A DNA stretch of 32,181 bases. It comes from Candidatus Kapaibacterium sp. GTDB lineage: Bacteria > Bacteroidota > Ignavibacteria > Kapaibacteriales > WFXC01. The position numbers were made by a program, and so were the translations under genes. The DNA lies in NCBI GenBank assembly GCA_015490805.1, contig WFXC01000017.1, positions 65,073 through 97,253 on the forward strand. Direction: 5' to 3'. Below, one piece after another: positions 1 to 7,486 of this stretch. Under the pieces are notes generated by a model, which saw only the letters and a program-made list of their open reading frames with translations, made no database searches and was not told the DNA's origin. The stretch's first letter is position 1. Each line of letters begins with the position of its first letter.

Positions 1-16
1 AAGTTAACAACGTTCG

Positions 17-47
17 CAAAATTACAGAAAAACTTCCAAACAGCAAA
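17..47 (-). promoter_or_regulatory. Bacteroidota-type promoter reading out of the left edge
   Basis: On the minus strand, TTTG (plus 44-47) is followed after exactly 19 bases by TAATTTTG (plus 17-24). This fits the Bacteroidota -33/-7 consensus TTTG-N19-TAnnTTTG. Transcription would start near base 10 and run out of the window, so it presumably serves a gene divergent from the ABC transporter. The match and spacing are seen directly; promoter activity is inferred, and short AT-rich motifs do arise by chance. Confidence 0.4.
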
Positions 48-237
48 ACTTTCGCCAGCCTTAAACATTTTCTGCTCTGATGATGACCAGGAATACCGGA
101 AGTGCAGGGCAAGATCCAGACCTCGTTACACCTTCCTCTCCTGCTCGCAGGAGCTTCTCCGGAGCTCACTCCTTACCCGGCTGCAGTATCACTTTCTGTT
201 CAACGTGCAACTTTCCAGAACCGAACTCGTTATCTTA

Positions 238-253
238 GCTCTTCAGTAAGAGC
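238..253 (+). promoter_or_regulatory. Small hairpin in the leader of the ABC transporter genes
   Basis: GCTCTT-CAGT-AAGAGC is a perfect 6-bp stem with a 4-base loop, ending 7 bases before the Shine-Dalgarno region (261-269) of the ATPase gene. It could be a leader hairpin or an operator. No T-tract follows, so it is not a terminator. The rest of 1-275 has no convincing gene: the reading frame is open upstream of 276 but lacks a ribosome site and family similarity. Confidence 0.25.
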
Positions 254-275
254 GGCTTTGGAGAAGGGAATTTTT

Positions 276-1220
276 ATGCTGGAACTTCGAAACATTGTCA
301 AGCGCTTCCACGGCGGTATTGTTGCCGTCGATCACTTATCCTTCAACGCTCCCAATGGGGCTATCACGGGGATCTTAGGACCGAATGGCGCTGGCAAGAC
401 CACGACCATTCGGATGATTCTCAACATTTTACAGCCGGACGAAGGCGAAATTCTCTTTGACAACAAACCAGTCGACGACTGGATTAAAAATCTGGTTGGC
501 TACTTACCTGAGGAACGAGGACTCTATCGGAAAAGCACTATCCGAGATATTCTCCACTACTTCGGCGAATTGAAAGGCAAAACACGGTCGGAAGTTGATG
601 CTGCAATCCAGTACTGGACCGAGCGACTGCAATTTCAATATCCGCTCACGATGAAAATCGAAGAACTTTCCAAAGGGAATCAACAAAAAGTACAATTTAT
701 GGCAGCAATCATTGGCGATCCCCAGGTGATTATCCTGGATGAGCCGTTCACAGGACTGGATCCACTGAATCAATTACTGCTAAACGACATCATTGCCGAG
801 CTAAAAAGCAACCAGAAAGTCGTGATCCTGTGCACCCATCTGCTGGACGCTGCCGAACGACTCTGCGATCGCATCGTTTTGATCAACCGGGGCAAGCAAC
901 TTCTGCAGGGCAGTTTGGGAGCGATCAAAGAGCAATTTGGCTCAACGTTCGTCACCGTTGAATTCCAGGGCGATCCTGCCATCCTGCAGCAGTGTCCATA
1001 TGCTCACGTCACACAAAGCGCTCCGAATCGTGCGGAACTGGAACTCCGATCCACGGACGATTTTCCCGCACTCCTGAAATGGTTAGCCGACCATCTGGAT
1101 GTACGCAAGATTGAACGTCAGACCCCTTCTCTCCTCTCTATTTTCCTCAAGGTCGTCCAGGAAAATGAAATCCCGGCAGAATTTTTACAGCAACAGGAGC
1201 AATCCTATGGACATCCGTAA
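276..1220 (+). CDS. ABC transporter ATP-binding protein, NatA/YhaQ type
   Basis: This is the cytoplasmic ATPase of an ABC-2 type exporter, 314 aa. Walker A GPNGAGKTT is at residues 35-43, the signature LSKGNQ at 131-136, Walker B VIILDEP at 151-157 and the H-loop histidine at 188. The GYLPEERGLY segment (75-84) is typical of the NatA/YhaQ subgroup, and about 100 C-terminal residues form the accessory domain usual in that subgroup. The reading frame extends upstream to base 102, but ATG 276 follows a GAGAAGGGA ribosome site and begins exactly where family homology starts. The stop overlaps the start of the permease gene by 14 bases, so the two are translated together. Substrate is unknown: Na+ export is known for NatAB of Bacillus, but the ATPase alone does not prove it here. 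Confidence 0.9.
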   Translation: MLELRNIVKRFHGGIVAVDHLSFNAPNGAITGILGPNGAGKTTTIRMILNILQPDEGEILFDNKPVDDWIKNLVGYLPEERGLYRKSTIRDILHYFGELKGKTRSEVDAAIQYWTERLQFQYPLTMKIEELSKGNQQKVQFMAAIIGDPQVIILDEPFTGLDPLNQLLLNDIIAELKSNQKVVILCTHLLDAAERLCDRIVLINRGKQLLQGSLGAIKEQFGSTFVTVEFQGDPAILQQCPYAHVTQSAPNRAELELRSTDDFPALLKWLADHLDVRKIERQTPSLLSIFLKVVQENEIPAEFLQQQEQSYGHP

Positions 1221-2472
1221 ACTCTGGATTACAGCCCGGTGGGAATTTGTCCAGAAAGGTAAAACGAAAGCATTTCTGGTCTCCCTCATCCTTACGCCTG
1301 TCCTCATCATTGCTTTCTCTGTGCTTCCTTCACTCTTGATGTTGCAGGAAACCGAAGAACCAACCACGATCTATGTCATCGATCAAACGGGACGTTATGC
1401 CACGGCACTGCAACAATACTTAGCTCGTAAATACCACATCAACGACACACTTGCTCGCTACCAGTTGATCTCCTTACCCTCCGATCCTGCAATACAGGAT
1501 TCCATCCGGCAGGTGGTCATTCACCATATTCAGGAAAACCGCGCTGAGGGATTATTACTGATCCCTGCCAACTTTGATTCCACACTTGCAGCCGAATTCT
1601 GGTCCAAAAAAGCAGGAGACTTTCGTCTATTCGAGCGAATTTCCGGTGCCCTGGAGCAGTTCTACAAAATCTCAATTCTCCGGCACTACCAGCTTCCACC
1701 GGAAGTCGCCCAGAAGCTCGAACGCGAAATTCACCTGGCAACTCGGCAAATTACCGCTGAAGGAAAAGTGGAGAAAAAGGATTTCTTCTCTCAATTCCTG
1801 GGTGCATACCTGGGTGCGCTGCTCCTTTTCCTGCTGGTAATGACATCAGCGCAGTTGCTGGTGCGCAGCATTTTAGAAGAAAAGATGAATCGCCTCATCG
1901 AAATGCTGCTCTCTTCCACCTCTCCACTGAACCTAATGTTGGGTAAAATTATCGGGCTTGGCGGATTGAGCATTGTCCAGGCAATCGTCTGGATCACCAT
2001 TGCAATTGGTATTGCCAGCGCAACGCAGTTTACGATGGCAAACGATTTGCTGCGCTCTCTTCCCATCATCGCCATTTATGTCGTGCTTGGCTATATGCTC
2101 TATGCTTCCATCCTGATCGCCCTGGGATCCTTAGCGACAACAGAACAGGAAGCCCAGAACATTACCGGTTATGCAGTGCTCTTTTTAATTCTGCCGGTCG
2201 TTTTCATTGCTCCAATTATGCAAAATCCGGATGCACTTTTGTTCCGCATTCTCTCTTATTTTCCTCTCTTTACCCCGACCTTGATGACCGTTCGATGGCA
2301 CTTAACCCTGATTCCGTGGTGGGAACTCCTTTTGACCTTGCTGCTCCTGCTCCTTTCCACTATCTTCATCGGCTGGTTTGGCGCCAAGATTTTCCGTATC
2401 GCCATTCTCTCTTACGGAAAACGCATTACCCTTCCTGAGTTGTTCCGCTTTTTCCGTGCGGCGAAGGTATGA
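1207..2472 (+). CDS. ABC-2 family permease, NatB/YhaP type
   Basis: Membrane partner of the preceding ATPase, 421 aa. An N-terminal transmembrane helix (about residues 20-45) is followed by an extracytoplasmic domain of about 160 residues, then five or six C-terminal helices. This is the ABC-2 permease layout of NatB/YhaP (family length about 390-420). The longer open frame back to 1099 lies inside the ATPase gene and is unlikely; ATG 1207 has AGGAGC six bases upstream. The gene overlaps the ATPase by 14 bases. The helix before the end of the large loop carries the usual RSILEEKMNRLIEMLLSS element. Substrate is unproven (sodium, peptide or drug export are all seen in relatives). No T-tract terminator is visible after the stop. 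Confidence 0.88.
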   Translation: MDIRKLWITARWEFVQKGKTKAFLVSLILTPVLIIAFSVLPSLLMLQETEEPTTIYVIDQTGRYATALQQYLARKYHINDTLARYQLISLPSDPAIQDSIRQVVIHHIQENRAEGLLLIPANFDSTLAAEFWSKKAGDFRLFERISGALEQFYKISILRHYQLPPEVAQKLEREIHLATRQITAEGKVEKKDFFSQFLGAYLGALLLFLLVMTSAQLLVRSILEEKMNRLIEMLLSSTSPLNLMLGKIIGLGGLSIVQAIVWITIAIGIASATQFTMANDLLRSLPIIAIYVVLGYMLYASILIALGSLATTEQEAQNITGYAVLFLILPVVFIAPIMQNPDALLFRILSYFPLFTPTLMTVRWHLTLIPWWELLLTLLLLLLSTIFIGWFGAKIFRIAILSYGKRITLPELFRFFRAAKV

Positions 2473-2662
2473 ATGTATCTGTTCGAGCTAAAAATCTTTG
2501 AAAACCAGCATTGTCAGGATCGAAAGAGTGAGGAAGAAGCATACGCTGTTTGTCCTATGGTGTCATTCCCGAAGCCGGGATAGACTCAGCGCTGAAATGG
2601 ATAGGGAAACAACATCAAATGGAGGCTGAGCAATATTAGTAATTGAGACCGTATCCTGCAAT

Positions 2663-2760
2663 CAACCACACTCTGACAGTACCCCATCTTGCACGACCTG
2701 GATCGAGAGTTTACTTATACAGAGAAAGCAACCACACTCTGACAGTATCCCATCCTGCAC
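2663..2760. repeat. Two-copy 32-bp direct repeat with a 34-bp spacer
   Basis: Copies at 2663-2694 and 2729-2760 agree at 30 of 32 positions (differences at repeat positions 20 and 28). Each starts CAACCACACTCTGACAGTA and ends GCAC. The 34 bases between them and the outer flanks are unrelated. The spacing resembles a minimal CRISPR, but the repeat has no internal dyad and there are no cas genes, so a dispersed intergenic repeat is more likely. Confidence 0.75.
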
Positions 2761-2808
2761 CCCCTGCGGATGCCTCTGCTACCAGTACGCTAATCGCCTG
2801 TCTTTTTG

Positions 2809-2828
2809 TATTTTTGAAAGTTCAAAAA
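2809..2828 (+). promoter_or_regulatory. Palindrome and possible -7 element before the amidotransferase-nuo cluster
   Basis: TTTTTGAA-AG-TTCAAAAA (2811-2828) is a perfect 8-bp dyad ending 25 bases before the ATG at 2854. It overlaps TATTTTTG (2809-2816), which fits the Bacteroidota -7 consensus TAnnTTTG; no good -33 element lies at the expected distance. It could be an operator laid over a promoter, or simply AT-rich leader structure. Confidence 0.35.
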
Positions 2829-2853
2829 ACGAAGCGGGAACTGAGAGCACGCT

Positions 2854-3789
2854 ATGTGTCGATTCGTAGCATATATGGGTCCACCCGTACTGGCGGCAGA
2901 TTTGCTGTATAAACCGCGCTATTCGCTGGTAATGGCGCAGAGTATGCACGCTGAAGAAATGTCCGTTGCAGTCAACGGTGACGGTTTTGGCATCGGGTGG
3001 TACGTTCCGGAAATCGACAACGAACCGTGCGTTTTCCGCAGCGTCAAACCGGCGTGGAGCGATATGAATTTGCGGAATCTTTCCCGGAAAATCTTTGCTT
3101 CCCTGATTTTCGCCCACGTTCGCGCAGCTTCCCCCGGCTCTCTGGTCGAAGAAGTCAATTCCCACCCCTTCTGGTATGGACAGTTGATGTTTATGCATAA
3201 TGGAATGGTAGGAGATTTCCAGAAAATTCGACGTTCGCTGCTGGCAAAGCTCAATGACGAAGCTTTTTACGCTATCCAAGGAACAACTGATTCGGAACAT
3301 CTCTTTGGGCTCTTTTTAAACCATCTGGAAAATCCGAAAGGGGAAGTTTCGACGGAAGAAATGGTTTATGCGCTCAATCGAGTGTTTGAAGACCTGGATG
3401 AACTGCTGCTGGAATGTGAAGTAACGCAGCACTCCTATCTCAACCTCTGCTTAACCAATGGCAACAGCATCATTGCAACTCGATATACCACTAACCCTAA
3501 TGTGCAACCAGCAACGCTGTACTATATGTACGGGCGCCGCTATCACTGTACGGAGCAGGGATGCCGAATGGAACCCAGTATCGGCACACCCAATGCGATC
3601 GTGCTGGCTTCGGAACCTTTTACAGCCCGGAAAGCGGATTGGGTAAAAGTTGGTCGGAACGTTATGATGATCATCGACGAAACGATGCATATCCATTTCC
3701 AGGACATCCAACTGTCATTCGAACGATACATTCAGGATCAACCTTTCGAGTCCGGGAATCCGTGGTCCGAATTTAAGCGAGAAGTGTGA
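2854..3789 (+). CDS. Class II glutamine amidotransferase (YafJ/EgtC-like)
   Basis: An N-terminal-nucleophile glutamine amidohydrolase domain, 311 aa. The protein begins MCRFVAYMG, so Cys2 becomes the catalytic nucleophile after methionine removal. Further class II marks are GDGFGIGWY (about 46-54), FAHVRAASPG (about 87-96), NSHPF (about 102-106), FMHNGMVGDF (about 112-121) and GTTDSEHLF (about 145-153). It lacks the synthase domains of PurF, GlmS or AsnB, so it belongs with stand-alone YafJ/EgtC-type proteins, whose substrates are mostly unknown; EgtC removes glutamate in ergothioneine synthesis. No other ergothioneine gene is near. The start has only a weak ribosome site. It ends 21 bases before nuoL and is probably co-transcribed with it, an uncommon neighbour for complex I genes. 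Confidence 0.88.
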   Translation: MCRFVAYMGPPVLAADLLYKPRYSLVMAQSMHAEEMSVAVNGDGFGIGWYVPEIDNEPCVFRSVKPAWSDMNLRNLSRKIFASLIFAHVRAASPGSLVEEVNSHPFWYGQLMFMHNGMVGDFQKIRRSLLAKLNDEAFYAIQGTTDSEHLFGLFLNHLENPKGEVSTEEMVYALNRVFEDLDELLLECEVTQHSYLNLCLTNGNSIIATRYTTNPNVQPATLYYMYGRRYHCTEQGCRMEPSIGTPNAIVLASEPFTARKADWVKVGRNVMMIIDETMHIHFQDIQLSFERYIQDQPFESGNPWSEFKREV

Positions 3790-3810
3790 TCAAATGCTGG
3801 GACTGCTGCA

Positions 3811-5769
3811 ATGTCCGAGTTGATATTCCTTGTGCCGCTCCTGCCCCTGGTAGGAGCGATCATCAACGGCTTTTTCGGCACCTTTATCAAAAACGAAAAG
3901 ATTATTGGCTGGATCGGGAGCTTAACCGTTGGCATCGCTTTCCTTCTGGTTTGCCTTATTTTCTTTGATCAACTCAGTCTCCCTCCTGAGAGTCGATCCG
4001 TAACGGTTACACTCTTTCCGTGGATCGTTGCCGGGAAGTTCGACATTTCCATTGCCTATCTGGTTGATCCTTTATCTCTGACCTTTGCCCTCTTTGTTAC
4101 CGGCGTCGGCTTTCTGATCCACGTCTACTCAATCGGTTATATGCACGGTGATCGAGGCTTCTTTCGCTTTTTTGCCTATCTGAATCTGTTCATCTTTATG
4201 ATGCTCAACCTGGTGCTGGCAGATAATCTGCTCCTCACGTTCCTGGGATGGGAAGGGGTGGGACTGTGTTCCTATCTGTTGATTGGGTTCTGGTACGATC
4301 AAAAGTTCTCCGGAACACGTATCGAATGGACCGTCGATGCGGCGCAAAAAGCCTTTATCGTCAACCGCATCGGCGATTTTGGAATGGTTCTGGCAATGTT
4401 CATTCTTTTTGCCCTGTTCGGTACGCTGCGCTACCTGGACGTTAACGCAGCCGCCGTAACACAGTTCCCCGACGGAAGTCTCGCCCTAAGCATTGCTGCC
4501 CTCTTGATCTTCCTTGGTTGCACAGGAAAATCGGCACAAATTCCGCTGTATGTGTGGTTGCCGGATGCTATGGCTGGTCCAACTCCCGTGTCTGCCCTCA
4601 TCCACGCAGCAACAATGGTAACATCCGGGATTTTCCTGGTCGCTCGACTTTCTCCCCTGTTTGCCCTCTCCCCGGCGGCAATGGGAGTGGTAGCAGTGAT
4701 CGGTATTGCCACCGCTTTTATCGCTGCCACGATCGGGCTGGTACAAAATGATATCAAAAAAGTGCTGGCATACTCGACCGTCAGTCAACTGGGTTATATG
4801 TTTGCTGCCCTTGGGGTCGGCGCTGTCACTGCGGCTGTTTTCCACGTTGTTACCCACGCCTTTTTCAAAGCGCTCCTGTTCCTGGGTGCTGGATCGGTAA
4901 TCCACGCAATGCACGAAGAGCAGGATATTCAGAAAATGGGAGGACTCAAAAAATATATGCCAACAACGTACTGGACTTTTGTGGTCGCTGCACTGGCAAT
5001 CTCAGGTATTCCTCCGCTCAGCGGCTTCTTCTCCAAGGATGAAATTTTATGGAACCTTTTCATCAACGGCAGCACGCTCCTGTGGCTTGTCGGCGCCATT
5101 ACTGCTCTGCTCACTGCCTTCTATATGTTTCGATTGGTACATCTGACCTTCCACGGCACGCCACGCTTTGATCCAGAGAAAGTGCATCCTCACGAATCAC
5201 CACCAACAATGACCATTCCACTCATTGTGCTGGCTATCCTCTCCATCGTCGGCGGATTCTTAGGAATCCCTCACGCTTTTGGCCACGCTCTGCATATCCC
5301 TCATTTCCTGGAGCAGTGGCTCCATCCCGTGCTGGTTGAAACACACAAAATCTTAGGTATTGAACCGGCAACAGAGATCCATCCTATCGAATTCGTTTTG
5401 ATGGGCATTTCGGTTGTGCTTGCCCTCATCGGCATTGCTGTCGCTACCTGGTTTTACATTACCAATCAACAAATTCCGCAGCGGCTGGCAGAGCGTTTCC
5501 GCGGATTGTATCAGCTCTTGTGGAACAAGTACTATGTGGACGAGTTATACTATACCCTGATCGTGGATCCGCTCTGGTATGGCTCGACAACCCTGCTATG
5601 GAAAATAACAGATGTTGGTATCATCGACGGTACGGTAAACGGCATTGCCCGCTTAATCGGGCATTTCGGTAATCTTTTCCGGAAAATTCAGACGGGCATT
5701 GCGCAATCGTATGCGGTAATGATGGTTGCAGGCATTGTGCTGATCCTGATATGGATGCTGTTTCTCTAA
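3811..5769 (+). CDS. nuoL: NADH-quinone oxidoreductase subunit L
   Basis: Largest antiporter-like membrane subunit of respiratory complex I, 652 aa, at the distal end of the membrane arm. Proton-path residues are present: Glu148 in LGWEGVGLCSYLLIGF, Lys180 in AAQKAF, Lys240 in GKSAQIPLYVWLPDAMAGPT, His265 in ALIHAATMV, His345 and His349 in FHVVTHAFFKALLF, and Lys409 in GFFSKDEILW. After about 14 helices a C-terminal stretch (about 540-652) fits the lateral helix and final transmembrane anchor, so the protein is full length. ATG 3811 matches the family start; its ribosome site is weak. It is followed after 37 bases by nuoM. No nuoK or other nuo gene lies upstream, so this is a detached LMN block. 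Confidence 0.95.
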   Translation: MSELIFLVPLLPLVGAIINGFFGTFIKNEKIIGWIGSLTVGIAFLLVCLIFFDQLSLPPESRSVTVTLFPWIVAGKFDISIAYLVDPLSLTFALFVTGVGFLIHVYSIGYMHGDRGFFRFFAYLNLFIFMMLNLVLADNLLLTFLGWEGVGLCSYLLIGFWYDQKFSGTRIEWTVDAAQKAFIVNRIGDFGMVLAMFILFALFGTLRYLDVNAAAVTQFPDGSLALSIAALLIFLGCTGKSAQIPLYVWLPDAMAGPTPVSALIHAATMVTSGIFLVARLSPLFALSPAAMGVVAVIGIATAFIAATIGLVQNDIKKVLAYSTVSQLGYMFAALGVGAVTAAVFHVVTHAFFKALLFLGAGSVIHAMHEEQDIQKMGGLKKYMPTTYWTFVVAALAISGIPPLSGFFSKDEILWNLFINGSTLLWLVGAITALLTAFYMFRLVHLTFHGTPRFDPEKVHPHESPPTMTIPLIVLAILSIVGGFLGIPHAFGHALHIPHFLEQWLHPVLVETHKILGIEPATEIHPIEFVLMGISVVLALIGIAVATWFYITNQQIPQRLAERFRGLYQLLWNKYYVDELYYTLIVDPLWYGSTTLLWKITDVGIIDGTVNGIARLIGHFGNLFRKIQTGIAQSYAVMMVAGIVLILIWMLFL

Positions 5770-5806
5770 CAACTTTGTGCAACAACCAGCTTGAGTACAC
5801 AGAGCA

Positions 5807-7486
5807 ATGGCAGCATTGATTTTAACACTCTTTTTGCCGCTTCTTGGCGCTGGCATCATTCTGTTTATGAACAAAACGCAGCGGAAAGGAATTCAGTATA
5901 CAGCGCTGGGCTTTGCCTTAGCAACCTTTGTGGTTTCTCTCTTTCTCCTTTTTGGCTTTGATCCTGCCAATGCAGACTTTCAGTACTATATCCACACAAC
6001 GTGGATTGCTTCCCTGGATATCGGCTTCCGCATAGGCATTGACGGTATGTCCCTGTTGCTGGTTCTGTTGACAACTTTCATTACCCCGATTACCATCCTG
6101 TCTTCTTTTCAGGCGATCAAAGATCGGGATAAGCTGTATTATATGATGCTCCTTTTGCTGGAATTCGGAATGATTGGCGTTTTCGTGGCGCTGGACACCA
6201 TTTTGTTTTACGTTTTCTGGGAAATCATTCTGATCCCAATGTATTTTATCATCGGTATCTGGGGTGGTCCCAGAAGAATTTATGCTGCCATTAAGTTCTT
6301 CCTCTACACTTTCATTGGCTCGCTGCTGATGCTGGTTGCCATCATCTGGATTGGCATCTGGGGTGGCGGTGACGCAGGATTTACAGCAGATTACTTAACC
6401 CTGCGGGAAATTGCCCCGACTGTTCCCTTAGCCATTCAACAATGGTTGTTTTTAGCCTTTGCGCTCTCCTTCGCTATCAAAGTGCCACTCTTCCCTTTCC
6501 ATACGTGGCTACCGGATGCTCACGTGGAAGCACCAACGCCGGGGTCGGTGATCCTGGCAGGAATTCTCCTGAAATTGGGAACCTACGGTCTGATTCGCTA
6601 CAATCTGGAGCTCTTCCCTCAAGCCTCGATCTTTTTTGCTCCTCTGCTTTCAACCTTAGCAGTAATTGGCATCATCTATGGTGCGCTGGTTGCGATGGTG
6701 CAATCAGACGTTAAAAAACTGGTAGCCTATTCCTCTGTCAGCCACTTAGGATTCATTGTGCTGGGAATTTTCTCAATGACGACTGAAGGGCTGCAAGGCG
6801 CCGTTATCCAGATGATCAATCACGGTCTTTCAACCGGTATGCTGTTCCTGTGTGTTGGCATTCTCTATGAACGGCGCCATACGCGGGAACTGGCTGAATA
6901 TGGTGGTATCGTTACAGTTATGCCGAAGTTTGCTGTCCTGCTGGGTTTTGCCGTCTTTGCTTCGGCAGGATTGCCGGGACTGAATGGCTTTGTTGGCGAG
7001 TTTCTTACCATGCTGGGCGCCTACCAGTCTCCGATCCTTGGAACCTGGACCTATGTCGCTTTCGCTGCTCTGGGTGTGATTCTGGCAGCCGCCTATCTGC
7101 TGCGGATGTATAATGGTGTGATTTTTGGTCCCAATCTCAATCCCAAAAATCACGCTCTGCCCGATCTGACCAAATTGGAGCTGTGGCAATTGGTTCCCGT
7201 TACCATCTTTCTGGTCTGGATCGGCATTTATCCTTCAACGTTTCTGCAATTATCAGAAACCAATATGCGCCTTGTAAGCAGCAAAATTGAAGCTGCCCAT
7301 CGGCAAATGTCGCAAGAGCATCGTGTATCTTCCACCAGCCAGATGCCACTTTCTCCTGCCAGCCTGTCTTTCCTTCTACCTCAGGAGATCAAGAATATGC
7401 ATAGACAGCAGCAACGCGAACTGACAGAAGATGGGAATGGAGCAGCACAACAACAGATGTCTGACGAGGAATGGATGCAGGAATGA
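5807..7486 (+). CDS. nuoM: NADH-quinone oxidoreductase subunit M
   Basis: Second antiporter-like subunit of complex I, 559 aa with about 14 transmembrane helices. Key residues: Glu139 in FYVFWEIILIPMYF, Lys225 in AIKVPLFPFHTWLPDAHVEA, Lys256 in GILLKLGTYG, and the Glu of GFVGEFLTML in a later helix. The membrane domain ends near residue 485. About 70 hydrophilic, Gln- and Ser-rich residues follow, ending in acidic DEEWMQE, which is longer than in most NuoM proteins. The coding end overlaps the start of nuoN, so the two are translationally coupled. The tail's function is unknown; it could contact the neighbouring subunit or simply be lineage-specific. Confidence 0.95.
   Translation: MAALILTLFLPLLGAGIILFMNKTQRKGIQYTALGFALATFVVSLFLLFGFDPANADFQYYIHTTWIASLDIGFRIGIDGMSLLLVLLTTFITPITILSSFQAIKDRDKLYYMMLLLLEFGMIGVFVALDTILFYVFWEIILIPMYFIIGIWGGPRRIYAAIKFFLYTFIGSLLMLVAIIWIGIWGGGDAGFTADYLTLREIAPTVPLAIQQWLFLAFALSFAIKVPLFPFHTWLPDAHVEAPTPGSVILAGILLKLGTYGLIRYNLELFPQASIFFAPLLSTLAVIGIIYGALVAMVQSDVKKLVAYSSVSHLGFIVLGIFSMTTEGLQGAVIQMINHGLSTGMLFLCVGILYERRHTRELAEYGGIVTVMPKFAVLLGFAVFASAGLPGLNGFVGEFLTMLGAYQSPILGTWTYVAFAALGVILAAAYLLRMYNGVIFGPNLNPKNHALPDLTKLELWQLVPVTIFLVWIGIYPSTFLQLSETNMRLVSSKIEAAHRQMSQEHRVSSTSQMPLSPASLSFLLPQEIKNMHRQQQRELTEDGNGAAQQQMSDEEWMQE

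Larger units (their letters stand above)
2473..2853. other. Gene-free interval of 381 bp between the ABC operon and the nuo cluster
   Basis: No credible gene. It holds a small TCCCG-AAGC-CGGGA hairpin (2567-2580), the two-copy 32-bp direct repeat at 2663-2760, and an AT-rich palindrome with a possible -7 element just before the next gene. The only open frame here (2643-2912) mostly translates the repeat and runs into the amidotransferase gene in another frame. Confidence 0.7.

Noticed and set aside
102-275. 58-residue N-terminal extension of the ABC ATPase
   Set aside because: No ribosome site at 102, no family similarity, and a good site precedes ATG 276 where NatA homology begins.
2567-2580. 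TCCCG-AAGC-CGGGA hairpin as terminator of the ABC operon
   Set aside because: Only a 5-bp stem and no T-run follows; too weak to call.
2663-2760. Two-repeat CRISPR
   Set aside because: Two copies only, no dyad in the repeat, no cas genes; kept as a direct repeat.
2643-2912. 89-aa open frame between the ABC and nuo clusters
   Set aside because: It translates the two direct repeats (NHTLTV twice) and runs out of frame into the amidotransferase gene; no ribosome site.
4486-4914. 142-aa frame antisense to nuoL
   Set aside because: Shadow of a strongly conserved nuoL; no start signal or domain.
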